From NCBI GenBank assembly GCA_937136055.1, contig CAKZOD010000044.1, positions 1 through 64,000 of the forward strand: DNA of 64,000 bases, in the 5' to 3' direction. The translations under genes and the position numbers were made by a program. The notes beneath the pieces were generated by a model that made no database searches, was not told the origin of the DNA, and saw only the letters and a program-made list of their open reading frames with translations. How positions within the stretch are numbered: the stretch's first letter is position 1; each line of letters starts with the position of its first letter. Origin of the DNA: an uncultured Oceanospirillaceae bacterium. Lineage in GTDB: Bacteria > Pseudomonadota > Gammaproteobacteria > Pseudomonadales > Balneatricaceae. Positions 32,207 to 42,033 of this stretch are shown here, piece by piece.

Positions 32207-33685
32207 ATGACTATTCGCACACGTATTGCACCTTCTCCAACGGGAGACCCACATGTTGGCACAGCCTATATTGCTTTGTTTAACCTAGCATTCGCCAGAC
32301 AACAAGGTGGTAAATTTGTTTTGCGTATTGAAGACACAGATCAAACACGCAGTACTGCCGAATCTGAAAAAACTATTCTCGACTCATTGCGCTGGCTAGG
32401 ACTTGATTGGGATGAGGGACCTGATGTCGGCGGCGAATACGGGCCTTACCGCCAGAGTGAGCGAAAAGATATTTATGCTAAATACGCTCAACAACTACTC
32501 GATGAAGGCCACGCTTTTAAATGCTACTTAACAGCGGATGAGTTAAATGACATCAGAAACTCACGTCGCGAACAAGGTTTACCCGCGCCTCTTCAACAAG
32601 ATGCCTTAGCATTAAGTACTGAGGAGCAACAAAAACGCGAAGCTGCTAACGCACCTTTTGTTATTCGAATGAAAATTCCAACCCAAGGCGTGTGCGAATT
32701 CGATGACATGCTGCGCGGCAAAATAGAAATTGAATGGAATATGGTTGATGCGCAGATCTTGTTGAAATCTGACGGTATGCCTACTTACCACTTAGCTAAT
32801 GTTGTTGATGATCACTTAATGAAAATCACTCACGTACTGCGCGGTGAAGAATGGATCAACTCTGCTCCAAAGCACCAACTTCTCTACAAATATTTCAACT
32901 GGGACATGCCGACTCTGTGCCATATGCCATTGCTACGCAACCCGGATAAATCAAAACTTTCAAAGCGTAAAAACCCAACTAGTATTTTATACTACAAGCG
33001 CATGGGCTATATGCCTGAAGGCTTACTAAACTACTTGGCACGTATGGGCTGGTCTATGCCGGATGAGCGTGAAAAGTTCACCCGCAAAGAAATGTTCGAC
33101 AATTTTGATATTCAAAGAGTGTCATTAGGCGGTCCTATCTTCGATCAAACAAAACTAAGCTGGCTTAATGGCTTATGGGTACGTGAAAATTTAACCACTG
33201 AAGAATTTGCACTCGCATTTCAACAATGGGCATTAAACCCTGAGTACTTAATGCAAATTATTCCTTTGATTCAACAAAGAGTCGAAAAGTTCTCTGATGT
33301 TGCACCACTTGCCAACTTCTTTTTATCTGGAATGCTAGACCTTAATGAAGAAGACTTTAAACATAAGTCACTCACCATTGAAGAGATCAGAAAGATTTTA
33401 CAGTTCTCAGTTTGGCGTTTAGATACCCACAACCAATGGGATAAAGACTCACTATTTAGCGAGTTAAAATCACTTTCAGAACAAATGGATTTAAAAATCC
33501 GCGACTTGCTCTTCCCACTATTTGTGGCTATTTCCGGTACCAGCCAAAGCGTATCAGTTGTCGACTCTATGTCTATTTTAGGCCCAGATATGAGCAGAGC
33601 AAGAGTGCGCCATGCACTTAACACTTTAGGCAGCGCCTCTAAAAAAGAAGCTAAGCGTTGGGAGAAAGAGTACAAAGCTTTATAA
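32207..33685 (+). CDS. gltX: Glutamyl-tRNA synthetase
   Basis: A 492-residue class I synthetase that charges tRNA-Glu. The first signature is [11 protein letters not shown] (HVGT replacing HIGH at 16-19) and the second is KLSKRK, the KMSKS equivalent. The C-terminal half forms the anticodon-binding helical domain. An AGGA site lies before the ATG at 32207. The tRNA-Ala gene follows 165 bp later, an arrangement also seen in Pseudomonas, where gltX is flanked by tRNA genes. Length and motifs are normal. Confidence 0.98.
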   Translation: MTIRTRIAPSPTGDPHVGTAYIALFNLAFARQQGGKFVLRIEDTDQTRSTAESEKTILDSLRWLGLDWDEGPDVGGEYGPYRQSERKDIYAKYAQQLLDEGHAFKCYLTADELNDIRNSRREQGLPAPLQQDALALSTEEQQKREAANAPFVIRMKIPTQGVCEFDDMLRGKIEIEWNMVDAQILLKSDGMPTYHLANVVDDHLMKITHVLRGEEWINSAPKHQLLYKYFNWDMPTLCHMPLLRNPDKSKLSKRKNPTSILYYKRMGYMPEGLLNYLARMGWSMPDEREKFTRKEMFDNFDIQRVSLGGPIFDQTKLSWLNGLWVRENLTTEEFALAFQQWALNPEYLMQIIPLIQQRVEKFSDVAPLANFFLSGMLDLNEEDFKHKSLTIEEIRKILQFSVWRLDTHNQWDKDSLFSELKSLSEQMDLKIRDLLFPLFVAISGTSQSVSVVDSMSILGPDMSRARVRHALNTLGSASKKEAKRWEKEYKAL

Positions 33686-33850
33686 AAGAGCCGCTTTAGC
33701 TTTACAGTTTTTAATAGCTAACCTTGCACACTTGCGATTAAAATATTAAGCAATTGCATAGTTAGCTATTGATTTTAATCTCGAATATGGGAAAATACGC
33801 GCCTCTTGAGACTACAAGCTTATTTAGCTTATACCTCAAGCACCAGAAAT

Positions 33851-33926
33851 GGGGCCATAGCTCAGCTGGTAGAGCGCAACGCTGGCAGCGTTGAGGTCAG
33901 GAGTTCGACCCTCCTTGGCTCCACCA
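33851..33926 (+). tRNA. tRNA-Ala (GGC)
   Basis: A 76-base tRNA with encoded CCA. Acceptor GGGGCCA pairs with TGGCTCC and includes the G3-U70 wobble that defines alanine tRNAs. The anticodon arm is CAACG-CTGGCAG-CGTTG with GGC at the anticodon, which reads GCC and GCU. The T-loop is TTCGACC-like. No second tRNA follows before 34048. Confidence 0.97.
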
Positions 33927-33988
33927 TCTTGCATCATTTGCACCTCAAGCAAACTAAACACCAACTCATACCACTCAATTGGAAAGGC

Positions 33989-34010
33989 AAAAAAAACCGC
34001 ATATAAGCGG
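33989..34010 (-). terminator. Intrinsic terminator after mlaA
   Basis: The stem CCGC-ATATAA-GCGG (33997-34010) is followed on the minus strand by a run of eight T at 33989-33996. It lies 38 bp past the mlaA stop codon. A shorter T-run on the plus side may also help end the tRNA transcript. Confidence 0.75.
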
Positions 34011-34047
34011 CATTTTTATTAACTTTACTTTACAACGAACACTATTT

Positions 34048-34734
34048 TTAAAAATCGTCTTCGTTATACTCCTCATCACTAGCACCATCTGACACTGCTT
34101 TCTCACGATTCCCAAGATAAGCCTCACGAACAAACAGATATTCATCACCCGAAATCAATGACTCCGCTTGGAACAAGCGAGCTCGCCCATCTATCAGCCG
34201 TGTACCATATCCAACATTTCGAGTGGGAACATGCTCTACATATCGCCACGCATCTAACGGCACAAAAGAAGCTGGTGCATCACGTAATGTACTCGGTCCA
34301 AACAACGGCATTACCAAATAAGGCCCCGCTGGAACCCCCCATGCACCTAATGTTTGACCGAAGTCTTCAGAGTGTTTTTCCAACCCCATACCAGAAGCCA
34401 CATCAATCACACCACCTAAGCCAATGGTAGAATTAAAAACAACTCTAGAGAAATCCACAGCTGCATCTCTCAGCTTTAGCTGAAGAACATTATTCACCAA
34501 TGTACCAACATCACCAATATTGCCAAAAAAGTTGCCTACTCCTTTTTCAACAACATCAGGTGTTACAGCTTTATAGCCTTTAGCCAGCGGCTTCAATGCA
34601 ACAGAATCGACCAAGGAGTTAAAACCGTAAACCTTACGATTCACACTTTCAAAAGGATCCGAGCTCTGCTGAGCACTCTGATGGAATGAGATCGACATCA
34701 AAACACCAAAAACGATAAATTTAGCTTTTTTCAC
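34048..34734 (-). CDS. mlaA: MlaA (VacJ) outer-membrane lipid-asymmetry protein
   Basis: A 228-residue MlaA-family protein. MlaA works with porins and MlaC to remove phospholipids from the outer leaflet. Conserved segments include DPFESVNRKVYGFN, NNVLQLK, FNSTIGLGGVIDVA, EDFGQTLGAWGV, GPYLVMPLFGPSTLRD. I chose the GTG at 34734, with GGGG seven bases upstream; an ATG 18 bases earlier lacks a ribosome site. The leader KKAKFIVFGVLMSISFHQSAQQ has no cysteine, so unlike E. coli MlaA this is not a lipoprotein. A porin gene is next upstream on the same strand, although a terminator lies between them. Confidence 0.9.
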   Translation of the reverse strand: MKKAKFIVFGVLMSISFHQSAQQSSDPFESVNRKVYGFNSLVDSVALKPLAKGYKAVTPDVVEKGVGNFFGNIGDVGTLVNNVLQLKLRDAAVDFSRVVFNSTIGLGGVIDVASGMGLEKHSEDFGQTLGAWGVPAGPYLVMPLFGPSTLRDAPASFVPLDAWRYVEHVPTRNVGYGTRLIDGRARLFQAESLISGDEYLFVREAYLGNREKAVSDGASDEEYNEDDF

Positions 34735-34819
34735 CCGATAACCCCAAATCATTAAAAGTGCACTTTATCATAAAATATTTAAATAAAGCCTATAAAGAAG
34801 CTTTAAATCACTCAAAAAA

Positions 34820-34841
34820 AAAGGCCTCCGAAGAGGCCTTT
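34820..34841 (-). terminator. Intrinsic terminator after the porin gene
   Basis: The 9-bp perfect stem AAAGGCCTC / GAGGCCTTT encloses a UUCG tetraloop on the minus strand, closed by C-G, the extra-stable cUUCGg form. Eight or more T follow. It lies 16 bp past the porin stop codon. Confidence 0.93.
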
Positions 34842-34857
34842 CTACTTTCAATCTATA

Positions 34858-35739
34858 TTAGAAAGAAACAGAGTAACGTACAACTACTGCATCTTTCTTA
34901 GCAACTGCTTCAGCGTTATCATTGAAGTTAACTGCTGAGATTGCAACTGCTGCATTTCCGCCCAAAGCGTAAGAAGCAGAAACAGAAACTGCTTTTTGCT
35001 TATCATCGTTAGCGTCAAGCTTCTTAGTTTCGAATTGAGCAGCTAGTGTTAGCTTATCAATTGAGTACTTACCAGAAACAGCTACGTAAGAAGAAGTATC
35101 TTCAACATCAGTGAAAGAAACACCTACTGCACCAGCGCCGAATTTGTATTCGCCAGAGATACCAGCTTGTGTTTTACCGTTAGCACCAGCTGTTTCGCCA
35201 ACACCTGCAGTCACACCGAATACATCTGTATCGTAAGATACCATTGCGCCGTAACCATTCTCGCCACGTGCATCATTTGTATCAACGTTACCCATACCAA
35301 CAGAGAACTTAAGACCGTTTAGGTCGTTTGACTCGTACTGAAGACCTGAATGATCCCACTCAGTACCAACGATACCTAGCTCATCACCACGAATTGAAAC
35401 GTAAGCAGTACGATCTTCAACGTTTGCAGCCGGGCTATCAGCCTGACCCATTACAACCTTACCAAAATCACCAGCAACATATAGCGCAGCTTTTTGAGTT
35501 GTAACATCGTTAGAACCAGTTCCGTCAAAACGTAGGAAGTAACCAGCTGTTAGGCCGCTATCCATAGTTTCTTCGCCTTTAACACCGAAACGGATACGTG
35601 TGATATCACTGTTAATTTTAGTGTCTTTTTCTTTTACGATGTCATAACGAGCTTCACCGAAAAGTGTAGCGTCAGCTTGAGCAACCATTGGTGCAGTCAT
35701 TGCGCCAGCTACTGCTAGAGCGATAATTGACTTTTTCAT
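34858..35739 (-). CDS. Small outer-membrane porin
   Basis: A 293-residue general porin of the Gram-negative Porin_4 type. A clear signal peptide (MKKSIIALAVAGAMTAPMVAQA, cleaved near 22-23) precedes ATLFGEARYDIV, the first strand. Alternating hydrophobic strands and Gly/Asp loops run throughout, and the protein ends VVRYSVSF with the C-terminal Phe that the BAM complex recognises. At 293 residues it is short for a 16-strand barrel. The start is ATG at 35739. About 350 bp without genes upstream leave room for a long regulated leader. Confidence 0.93.
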   Translation of the reverse strand: MKKSIIALAVAGAMTAPMVAQADATLFGEARYDIVKEKDTKINSDITRIRFGVKGEETMDSGLTAGYFLRFDGTGSNDVTTQKAALYVAGDFGKVVMGQADSPAANVEDRTAYVSIRGDELGIVGTEWDHSGLQYESNDLNGLKFSVGMGNVDTNDARGENGYGAMVSYDTDVFGVTAGVGETAGANGKTQAGISGEYKFGAGAVGVSFTDVEDTSSYVAVSGKYSIDKLTLAAQFETKKLDANDDKQKAVSVSASYALGGNAAVAISAVNFNDNAEAVAKKDAVVVRYSVSF

Positions 35740-36090
35740 TTAATTTTCCCCTTAAATATTCAACATACTAGTAGTGAATGTTTTATTTCTAGTTTTCTTT
35801 TAATGCGTTATCCAACTTGAGTATAGTCGTTAATGCACTGAAAAAATACTATATATTTAGAATAATTTAAATACATCTACACTTTTTTAATGTGATATCT
35901 GCATTTATATTCAAATTGTTACTGCAAGTTGTTAACAAATTAGATGCTAGGAAAAATACTTAACATCTAAGTGTCTATACATTTGCATTAAATTTTGCGG
36001 CATTACATCACAAGGTAAGCGATAGTGCAACCCTTTAAAAAAGTTCCCTTTATTTTTAATAATTATATTTTTTCCTACAGCCCACCATTC
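35740..36090. other. Intergenic region, porin to hrpA
   Basis: About 350 bp of AT-rich DNA with no gene. The minus strand carries TATACT at 35820-35825, a possible porin -10 box without a good -35. I see no further palindrome or small RNA that I could defend. Confidence 0.5.
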
Positions 36091-39000
36091 TTAGCGGCTG
36101 ATTTCACGCCATTTTTGACGTATGCGTTTCTCAGAGACTGTCTCAATGGTTTTTATCTGCTGAGAAAATAACGATATTCGATATTCCTCTATTAGCCATT
36201 TAAAAGACTCTAATTCTGGTAAAACTTCTTCATTTTTTTTCGCAGCCTCCAAGCGGCTCCACAGCGCTTGCTCCAGCTCATTTAACTGCGCCGTTAACAG
36301 CTTCTGCCTTGGCAACTCTCTTTGGTACTTTTCCAATCGAATTTCAATGCTTTTCATATATCTTGTGTATTGATCCAATCTATACCACGAGATATCGCTT
36401 AAGTAGTCTTTATTAAACAATCTATCTAACTGACTTTTTATATCAGAAGTAATGGTAATGGTGGTTAACAATTGAGAACCATTCAATTGCTTGTGTAATA
36501 GATGATATTGCTTATGCAGCTCGTGCACACGCATTGCAATTTTTTTCACCCAAGTATTAAACAGCTCGCTGTTTTTAACTTTATTCACACAGGCAAGATA
36601 CGCTTCTTGTGTACGCGGCAACTTCTCTTCAAGCAACAGCGCCTCACGTAAAGCGAATGAATTAATTTCATTTTCAAGCAAAGTTTTGTTGAATATCTTT
36701 CCTGCAAATAAAGTGCTTTCAGTTATATAAGGAATTTGATTACGCGCTTTCTTTGTAGACCCTGACAGTAATTTACTCGCAAAAAATGTAATCGCCTTAA
36801 CACTTAATTGCTTTGAATACTCCTTGTTCATCGTTAACACTAAATCTACACTTTCTTTAACTAGCTTAAGAGCTGGCCATGCAGTGACTGTTATCCCCCC
36901 TTGAATGACTTCAATGGATTCTGGTAATTGATCAAAATCCCAAGATGTTAAACCTGTTTCACCCCAAACTTGATCAGCTTGTTCTTGTAGCTCGCTGTCT
37001 ATCAAGTCAGAAAACTGATGGGTTAAACTCTCAATATCTCTGCTTTGTGCAATTGGCTCAGGTTTATTACCAATGAGCTTTATATTGAAGCGTAAATGGT
37101 CATCAGGGTCCTGCCCATCAAAATCCTCTTTTTGCAGTTTCACACCCGTCATACGTAACAGCTGATGAATTAACTTCTCAATAAGATTACCTTCTGCAAA
37201 GGGAGTACTTTCAAGAAATGCATCCACATAATCAGGGATGGGGACAAAGTTTTTGCGCTTACTCTTAGGCAATGACTTTAATAATGCAATACAACGCTCT
37301 TTTATCAACCCTGGTACCAACCATTCAAGTCGATCACGATCAAACTGCTTTAACAAGGCAACTGGTAAATGAAGAGACACGCCATCATCTTTACTCGTAG
37401 GGTTAAAATGATAGCTTAAGGCTAGCTCAACTCCTTTAAAGCTCAAATTATCGGGATAATCACTTTCACGAACATGATCACTTGAGCGCTGCAATATATC
37501 TGTTTCTTGCAAAAACAATACTTTAGCATCGTTTTTTTCAATTTTCTTACGCCATTTTTCAAATCCAGCCCCATTAACAATGGGGTTATCACTCAAAGAG
37601 GCTATTTTCTGAGCATAGAAATCATGGAGTGTTTCTTCATCAACTAACAAATCTCGGCGCCTAGACTTTGCTTCTAGTTGCTCAACCTGCTCAAGTAGCT
37701 GCTGATTGTGTTTATAGAAGTGACCTTTTGTATAATAATGCCCTTCAACCAATGCGCTACGTATAAAAATTTGTTGGCTTATAACAGGATCAATTGATCC
37801 ATAGTTTACTGTTCTTTTTTGTACTACCACTAAACCATACAGCACGACCTGCTCGTAAGCCGTTACTTGTGCCCGCTTCTTTTGCCACTTAGGCTCATGA
37901 TAGCTTTTCTTAATAAGATGCCCAGCTAAAGGCTCTATCCAACTAGGCTCAATTTTAGCGGCAACCCGCCCAAAGAGCTTGGAAGTTTCTACTAGCTCAC
38001 TCACCATGACCCATTTAGCTGGTTTTTTATATTGTGTAGATGCTGGAAAAATGTAGAAACGCCGGTTTCGAGCCCCTAAAAACTCTCTGTTTTCTTGCTT
38101 AAAACCAATATGACTCAGCAATCCTGAAAGTAAAGAGACATGCACTGATTGATAACTCGCATCCTCCTCCTTACTCTCATAGCCCAAAGACTTACAGGCC
38201 AAATGCAATTGGCGGTGCACATCTCTCCACTCACGCATGCGCATGAAAGATAAAAACTGCTTGGTACAGAATTTTCGCAACTGGTTACTGGATAAAGTTT
38301 GTCGCTGTTCTTCAAATGCATTCCAAAGATTCACAAAGCTAACAAAATCCGAGTCTTCATCTTGATGCTCTCGGTGAGTTTGATCAGCTACTTGCTGTTT
38401 GTCGATCGGGCGCTCTCTTGGATCTTGAACACTTAGTGCACTCGCTATAATAAGGACTTCTTTGAGCGCACCTTGACGATTAGCTTCGATTATCATCCGA
38501 CCAATACGGGGGTCTACCGGTAACTTTGCTAGTTGACGCCCAAGCCCTGTCATCTTCTTTTGCTTGGTTACTGCACCTAGCTCTTCTAATAATTTAAAAC
38601 CATCGGTTATGAATCGACTATCAGGCGGGTCTATAAACGGAAACTGTGCAATATCACCTAGCTTTAAATTTAGCATCTGCAAAATAACAGCCGCTAAATT
38701 AGTCCGGCGGATTTCAGCATCGGTAAACTCAGCACGTGCCACAAAATCATCTTCGGCATACAGACGAATACAGGTGCCTGGAGCAATACGTCCGCAGCGT
38801 CCAGCCCTTTGGTTAGCACTGGCTTGTGAGATACTTTCAATTGGCAGTCTTTGCACTTTTGAGCGATAACTATACCTAGAAATTCTTGCGACGCCCGTAT
38901 CAATAACAAAGCCTATTCCAGGTACTGTTACAGAAGTTTCCGCTACGTTGGTTGCAAGTATGATTCTTCTACCGGTTGAAGCGCCATCAATCTGAAATAT

Positions 39001-40026
39001 TTTATTTTGCTCTTTTGCACTTAGCCTGGCATACAAAGGCATTACATGGCAGTGGCGAAGCTGAGCTTTGCGCAACGCTTCTGCTGCTTCACGTATTTCT
39101 CGCTCCCCTGAAAAGAAAACTAAAATATCGCCAGGGCCTTGGTTAGAGCGTTTGCGATGCAGCTCTATAATTTCATTTACAGCACTAAGCACACCTTCTA
39201 TTTGAGTAAGCTCTTTTTGGGGTGCTTCATCAACCACATTACTTTGAGCTAGTAGTGGCCTATATTTTATGTCAACCGGAAAGGTTCTTCCCGATACTTC
39301 AATAACAGGTGCTTTATCGAAATGTTCAGAAAACCTTTGTAGATCGATTGTTGCAGAGGTAATAATTATTTTTAAGTCTGGTCTTTTTTTAACTATACGC
39401 TTGAGATAACCTAATAAAAAATCAATATTCAAGCTTCTCTCATGGGCTTCATCAATAATAATGACTTCGTATTTATCCAGCATTGCATCATGCTGTGTTT
39501 CAGCAAGCAAGATACCGTCAGTCATTAATTTGATTAACGATGCATCCGTTACTTGCTCTGTAAAACGTACTTGATAACCGACTTTGTCCCCCAAGCGACT
39601 ATCTAGCTCTTGTGCAATACGTGTTGCAACCGTTCTAGCTGCGAGTCTGCGCGGTTGCGTATGCCCAATAAGCCCTCTAACACCTAAACCTAACTGTAAA
39701 CAAATTTTAGGAAGCTGAGTGGTTTTACCAGAGCCTGTTTCACCGGCAATGATAACAACTTGATTTTCCTGTATAGATTGCGCAATTTTCTCAGCGTGCT
39801 CTGCAACAGGTAGATCGGCTAACGCTACTTTACCGACACTTGCATGCCTTTTTTCAATACGTTTTTCAGATTCCTCTAGCTGCTGCAAAAGTTGCTCGCG
39901 CATCCTATCAGTATCTTTGCCCAGTTTTTCCCGATGGGATATCTGAGTCAATTTATGGCGTAGTTTGGCACTCACTTTGGTTTCGCACAAAGCAAGTCTT
40001 TGGCGTAATACAGCTAGATCGGTCAA
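36091..40026 (-). CDS. hrpA: ATP-dependent RNA helicase HrpA
   Basis: A 1311-residue DEAH-box helicase, normal for HrpA. Motif I is AGETGSGKTTQLPK near residue 95 and motif II is DEAHERSLN near 190. Motifs III-VI include ITSATID, TNVAETSVTVPG and QRAGRCGRIAPG. A winged-helix / ratchet region and the long HrpA-specific C-terminal domain (DUF3418) follow. In E. coli it acts on mRNA and rescues collided ribosomes. The start appears to be TTG at 40026, the first in-frame start that keeps the conserved N-terminus; its ribosome site is weak. It is monocistronic. Confidence 0.95.
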   Translation of the reverse strand: MTDLAVLRQRLALCETKVSAKLRHKLTQISHREKLGKDTDRMREQLLQQLEESEKRIEKRHASVGKVALADLPVAEHAEKIAQSIQENQVVIIAGETGSGKTTQLPKICLQLGLGVRGLIGHTQPRRLAARTVATRIAQELDSRLGDKVGYQVRFTEQVTDASLIKLMTDGILLAETQHDAMLDKYEVIIIDEAHERSLNIDFLLGYLKRIVKKRPDLKIIITSATIDLQRFSEHFDKAPVIEVSGRTFPVDIKYRPLLAQSNVVDEAPQKELTQIEGVLSAVNEIIELHRKRSNQGPGDILVFFSGEREIREAAEALRKAQLRHCHVMPLYARLSAKEQNKIFQIDGASTGRRIILATNVAETSVTVPGIGFVIDTGVARISRYSYRSKVQRLPIESISQASANQRAGRCGRIAPGTCIRLYAEDDFVARAEFTDAEIRRTNLAAVILQMLNLKLGDIAQFPFIDPPDSRFITDGFKLLEELGAVTKQKKMTGLGRQLAKLPVDPRIGRMIIEANRQGALKEVLIIASALSVQDPRERPIDKQQVADQTHREHQDEDSDFVSFVNLWNAFEEQRQTLSSNQLRKFCTKQFLSFMRMREWRDVHRQLHLACKSLGYESKEEDASYQSVHVSLLSGLLSHIGFKQENREFLGARNRRFYIFPASTQYKKPAKWVMVSELVETSKLFGRVAAKIEPSWIEPLAGHLIKKSYHEPKWQKKRAQVTAYEQVVLYGLVVVQKRTVNYGSIDPVISQQIFIRSALVEGHYYTKGHFYKHNQQLLEQVEQLEAKSRRRDLLVDEETLHDFYAQKIASLSDNPIVNGAGFEKWRKKIEKNDAKVLFLQETDILQRSSDHVRESDYPDNLSFKGVELALSYHFNPTSKDDGVSLHLPVALLKQFDRDRLEWLVPGLIKERCIALLKSLPKSKRKNFVPIPDYVDAFLESTPFAEGNLIEKLIHQLLRMTGVKLQKEDFDGQDPDDHLRFNIKLIGNKPEPIAQSRDIESLTHQFSDLIDSELQEQADQVWGETGLTSWDFDQLPESIEVIQGGITVTAWPALKLVKESVDLVLTMNKEYSKQLSVKAITFFASKLLSGSTKKARNQIPYITESTLFAGKIFNKTLLENEINSFALREALLLEEKLPRTQEAYLACVNKVKNSELFNTWVKKIAMRVHELHKQYHLLHKQLNGSQLLTTITITSDIKSQLDRLFNKDYLSDISWYRLDQYTRYMKSIEIRLEKYQRELPRQKLLTAQLNELEQALWSRLEAAKKNEEVLPELESFKWLIEEYRISLFSQQIKTIETVSEKRIRQKWREISR

Positions 40027-40243
40027 GGTAAAATCTCAGGATAAAATGCGTGAAGCAAAATAAATAAAGTGGCAATTATATTGTCTGATCAGCGATCAAA
40101 CCAGTTTTTTAAAAACACTTCGGGTATTAGTGTTGAAAACTAATTTACTGTCATCGATAAAAGCTGTAATCATATGTAAACGAATGGCTGGATTTAACCT
40201 TCTGTTATTTAGAAGGTTAAATAGAGAATTAAAGAAATAATGA

Positions 40244-41038
40244 TTAAACAATGCCTTTGCTATATTTTTGATCAACTACGTCAGCTAGTTCAAATGTAAT
40301 CAATTCACCTGTTTCAATTGCGTTCCACTGCTCATTCTTGGTCAAAGGCTCAGTAGCAACAACTGTCACTTTATCTGTAATTGAGGTTTCATTTTTAAAA
40401 TCAACAGTGACATCACAATCTTTTAAACTGGCTTCGCCAAACGGTGCTTTACGTGTAATCCACCATAACTTTGTTGTGTTATAAGCAAATAAGAATTCAG
40501 ATTCCCCAAATAGCATATTAAACACACCAAGCTCTCTGAGCTTTTCACAGCACTGGTGAATAAAATCACTTAACACTTTGGGATCACTAGGTCTTGTTTT
40601 AAACGTTTTACGTAATTGATCCATCAACCAGCAAAAAGCATATTCACTATCAGTGTTACCCACTGGCAAATAAAACTCTAATGGCAAATTAAATAAACGT
40701 GTATCGAGCTGACCGTTATGTGCAAATGTCCAAATATAACCCCAGAGCTCTCTTGAGAATGGATGCGTATTTTCCAGATTGACTTTGCCTACATTCGCTT
40801 GACGTATATGACTGATCACTAACGTACTTTTAATTGGATGACTTTTGATAAACTCTGCAATTTTAGAGCTACAGCTCGGATCAGGATCATGAAAACTACG
40901 CTGCCCTTTTCCTTCGTAAAAAGAGATACCCCAGCCATCTCTATGGGGCCCTGTTTCACCACCGCGCTGCATTAAACCCGAAAAACTAAAACAAATATCA
41001 GTAGGTACATTTGCACTCATACCCAGTAATTCACACAT
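40244..41038 (-). CDS. Class II glutamine amidotransferase, YafJ type
   Basis: A 264-residue glutamine amidotransferase of the YafJ / EgtC-like group. MCELLGMSANVP exposes Cys2 as the N-terminal nucleophile after Met removal. RGGETGPHRDGWGISFYEG, SHIRQANVG and FAHNGQL are the substrate-binding segments. No synthase domain is attached, so the ammonia acceptor or hydrolysed amide is unknown. Its ATG overlaps the bactofilin stop by one base (TAATG), giving tight coupling. E. coli yafJ sits elsewhere; here it closes a bactofilin / M23 peptidase operon. Confidence 0.92.
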   Translation of the reverse strand: MCELLGMSANVPTDICFSFSGLMQRGGETGPHRDGWGISFYEGKGQRSFHDPDPSCSSKIAEFIKSHPIKSTLVISHIRQANVGKVNLENTHPFSRELWGYIWTFAHNGQLDTRLFNLPLEFYLPVGNTDSEYAFCWLMDQLRKTFKTRPSDPKVLSDFIHQCCEKLRELGVFNMLFGESEFLFAYNTTKLWWITRKAPFGEASLKDCDVTVDFKNETSITDKVTVVATEPLTKNEQWNAIETGELITFELADVVDQKYSKGIV

Positions 41039-42033
41039 TAAAATTTCAACTCCAACTTTGTCGTATTTTCATCAATTCTTTTGGAATTAGATGAATCTCT
41101 TTTGTTGCGCTCAATTTTATCAGTTTCCTCAGATATTTGTGCCGCTATTTCGGTATCTCCTTGTATATCACTCTCATTCATCGCTTTATTATCGACAAGC
41201 TCTTCATCAGGTAAAATTCTAACGATAGAAGAGATTGATGGTCTTTCATGGTTCTCACCTAAAAGCGGCTCTTCAGTTCGCCTATCTTTCCCTTCTATCA
41301 ATTCGATCTCATTTTCTAGTGTTTCATTTTGCATATCACATTGTGCATCCAACTCATCGAGAAACTCTAAGCCTTCCATATAACTTAACACGCCCAAATC
41401 ATCTAAAGCATGCTTGTCATCTTCTGCTTTTTGCTCATTATTATCCGCATTTGTTTCTTCAGGTTGAATTTCAGCGCTTTCACTTAGATGCTGATCATCA
41501 GCTTCAAGCTCTTCAGCTTTTGATACTTGTAAGTCAGGATCGGTAGCTAGATCATCTGACGCACTGTCATTTCCTTTACCCGAGTGGTCTAGCGTAATTT
41601 TATTGGGTAGGTTATCGATGATATCAAGCTCAATTTCATCAGCAATTTTGGCCTGCTCAACAGATTTATCGTTGATAGAGATAAGACTTTCACGACGCTC
41701 CCCAATAAACTGAGAATGACTATCCGTGATCAATTCTAAGCTGGTGACACTGGCAACGACTCTACCCCCGGATAAAATATGCAAATAATCACAGTGCACC
41801 TCACCTTCAAGCAAACCGCTGACAGTAATATTTTTAGCTTTGATGTAACCTTTGACAAACCCTGTGCGCCCAATAGAGACATCTTCAATGGAGCTAATTC
41901 GCCCTTCAATATTACCATCCACATGTAACTTACCCGTGATAGTCATATCGCCAGAGATTTTATTATCTCTTGAAATGATAGTTAGTGCTGTACGCTTTGG
42001 TTCAGCGGATACAGATTTTTTAAAGAAGCCCAT
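41038..42033 (-). CDS. Bactofilin with a long acidic tail
   Basis: A 331-residue cytoskeletal protein. Residues about 20-115 form the bactofilin beta-helix (TIISRDNKISGDMTITGKLHVDGNIEGRI...GFVKGYIKAKNITVSG, with regular G-x-I/V spacing). A short basic N-terminus (MGFFKKS) could touch membrane. The rest, about 120-331, is low-complexity and rich in Glu/Asp; most bactofilins are 110-180 residues. It overlaps the upstream M23 peptidase gene by 52 bases, so coupling is strong. Bactofilins in other bacteria position murein hydrolases, which fits this pairing. Confidence 0.9.
   Translation of the reverse strand: MGFFKKSVSAEPKRTALTIISRDNKISGDMTITGKLHVDGNIEGRISSIEDVSIGRTGFVKGYIKAKNITVSGLLEGEVHCDYLHILSGGRVVASVTSLELITDSHSQFIGERRESLISINDKSVEQAKIADEIELDIIDNLPNKITLDHSGKGNDSASDDLATDPDLQVSKAEELEADDQHLSESAEIQPEETNADNNEQKAEDDKHALDDLGVLSYMEGLEFLDELDAQCDMQNETLENEIELIEGKDRRTEEPLLGENHERPSISSIVRILPDEELVDNKAMNESDIQGDTEIAAQISEETDKIERNKRDSSNSKRIDENTTKLELKF

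Noticed and set aside
41982..42033. Frameshifted single gene for M23 peptidase plus bactofilin
   Set aside because: Each protein has a complete, typical start or end and the overlap of 52 bases is a normal coupled arrangement; no sign of a broken frame.
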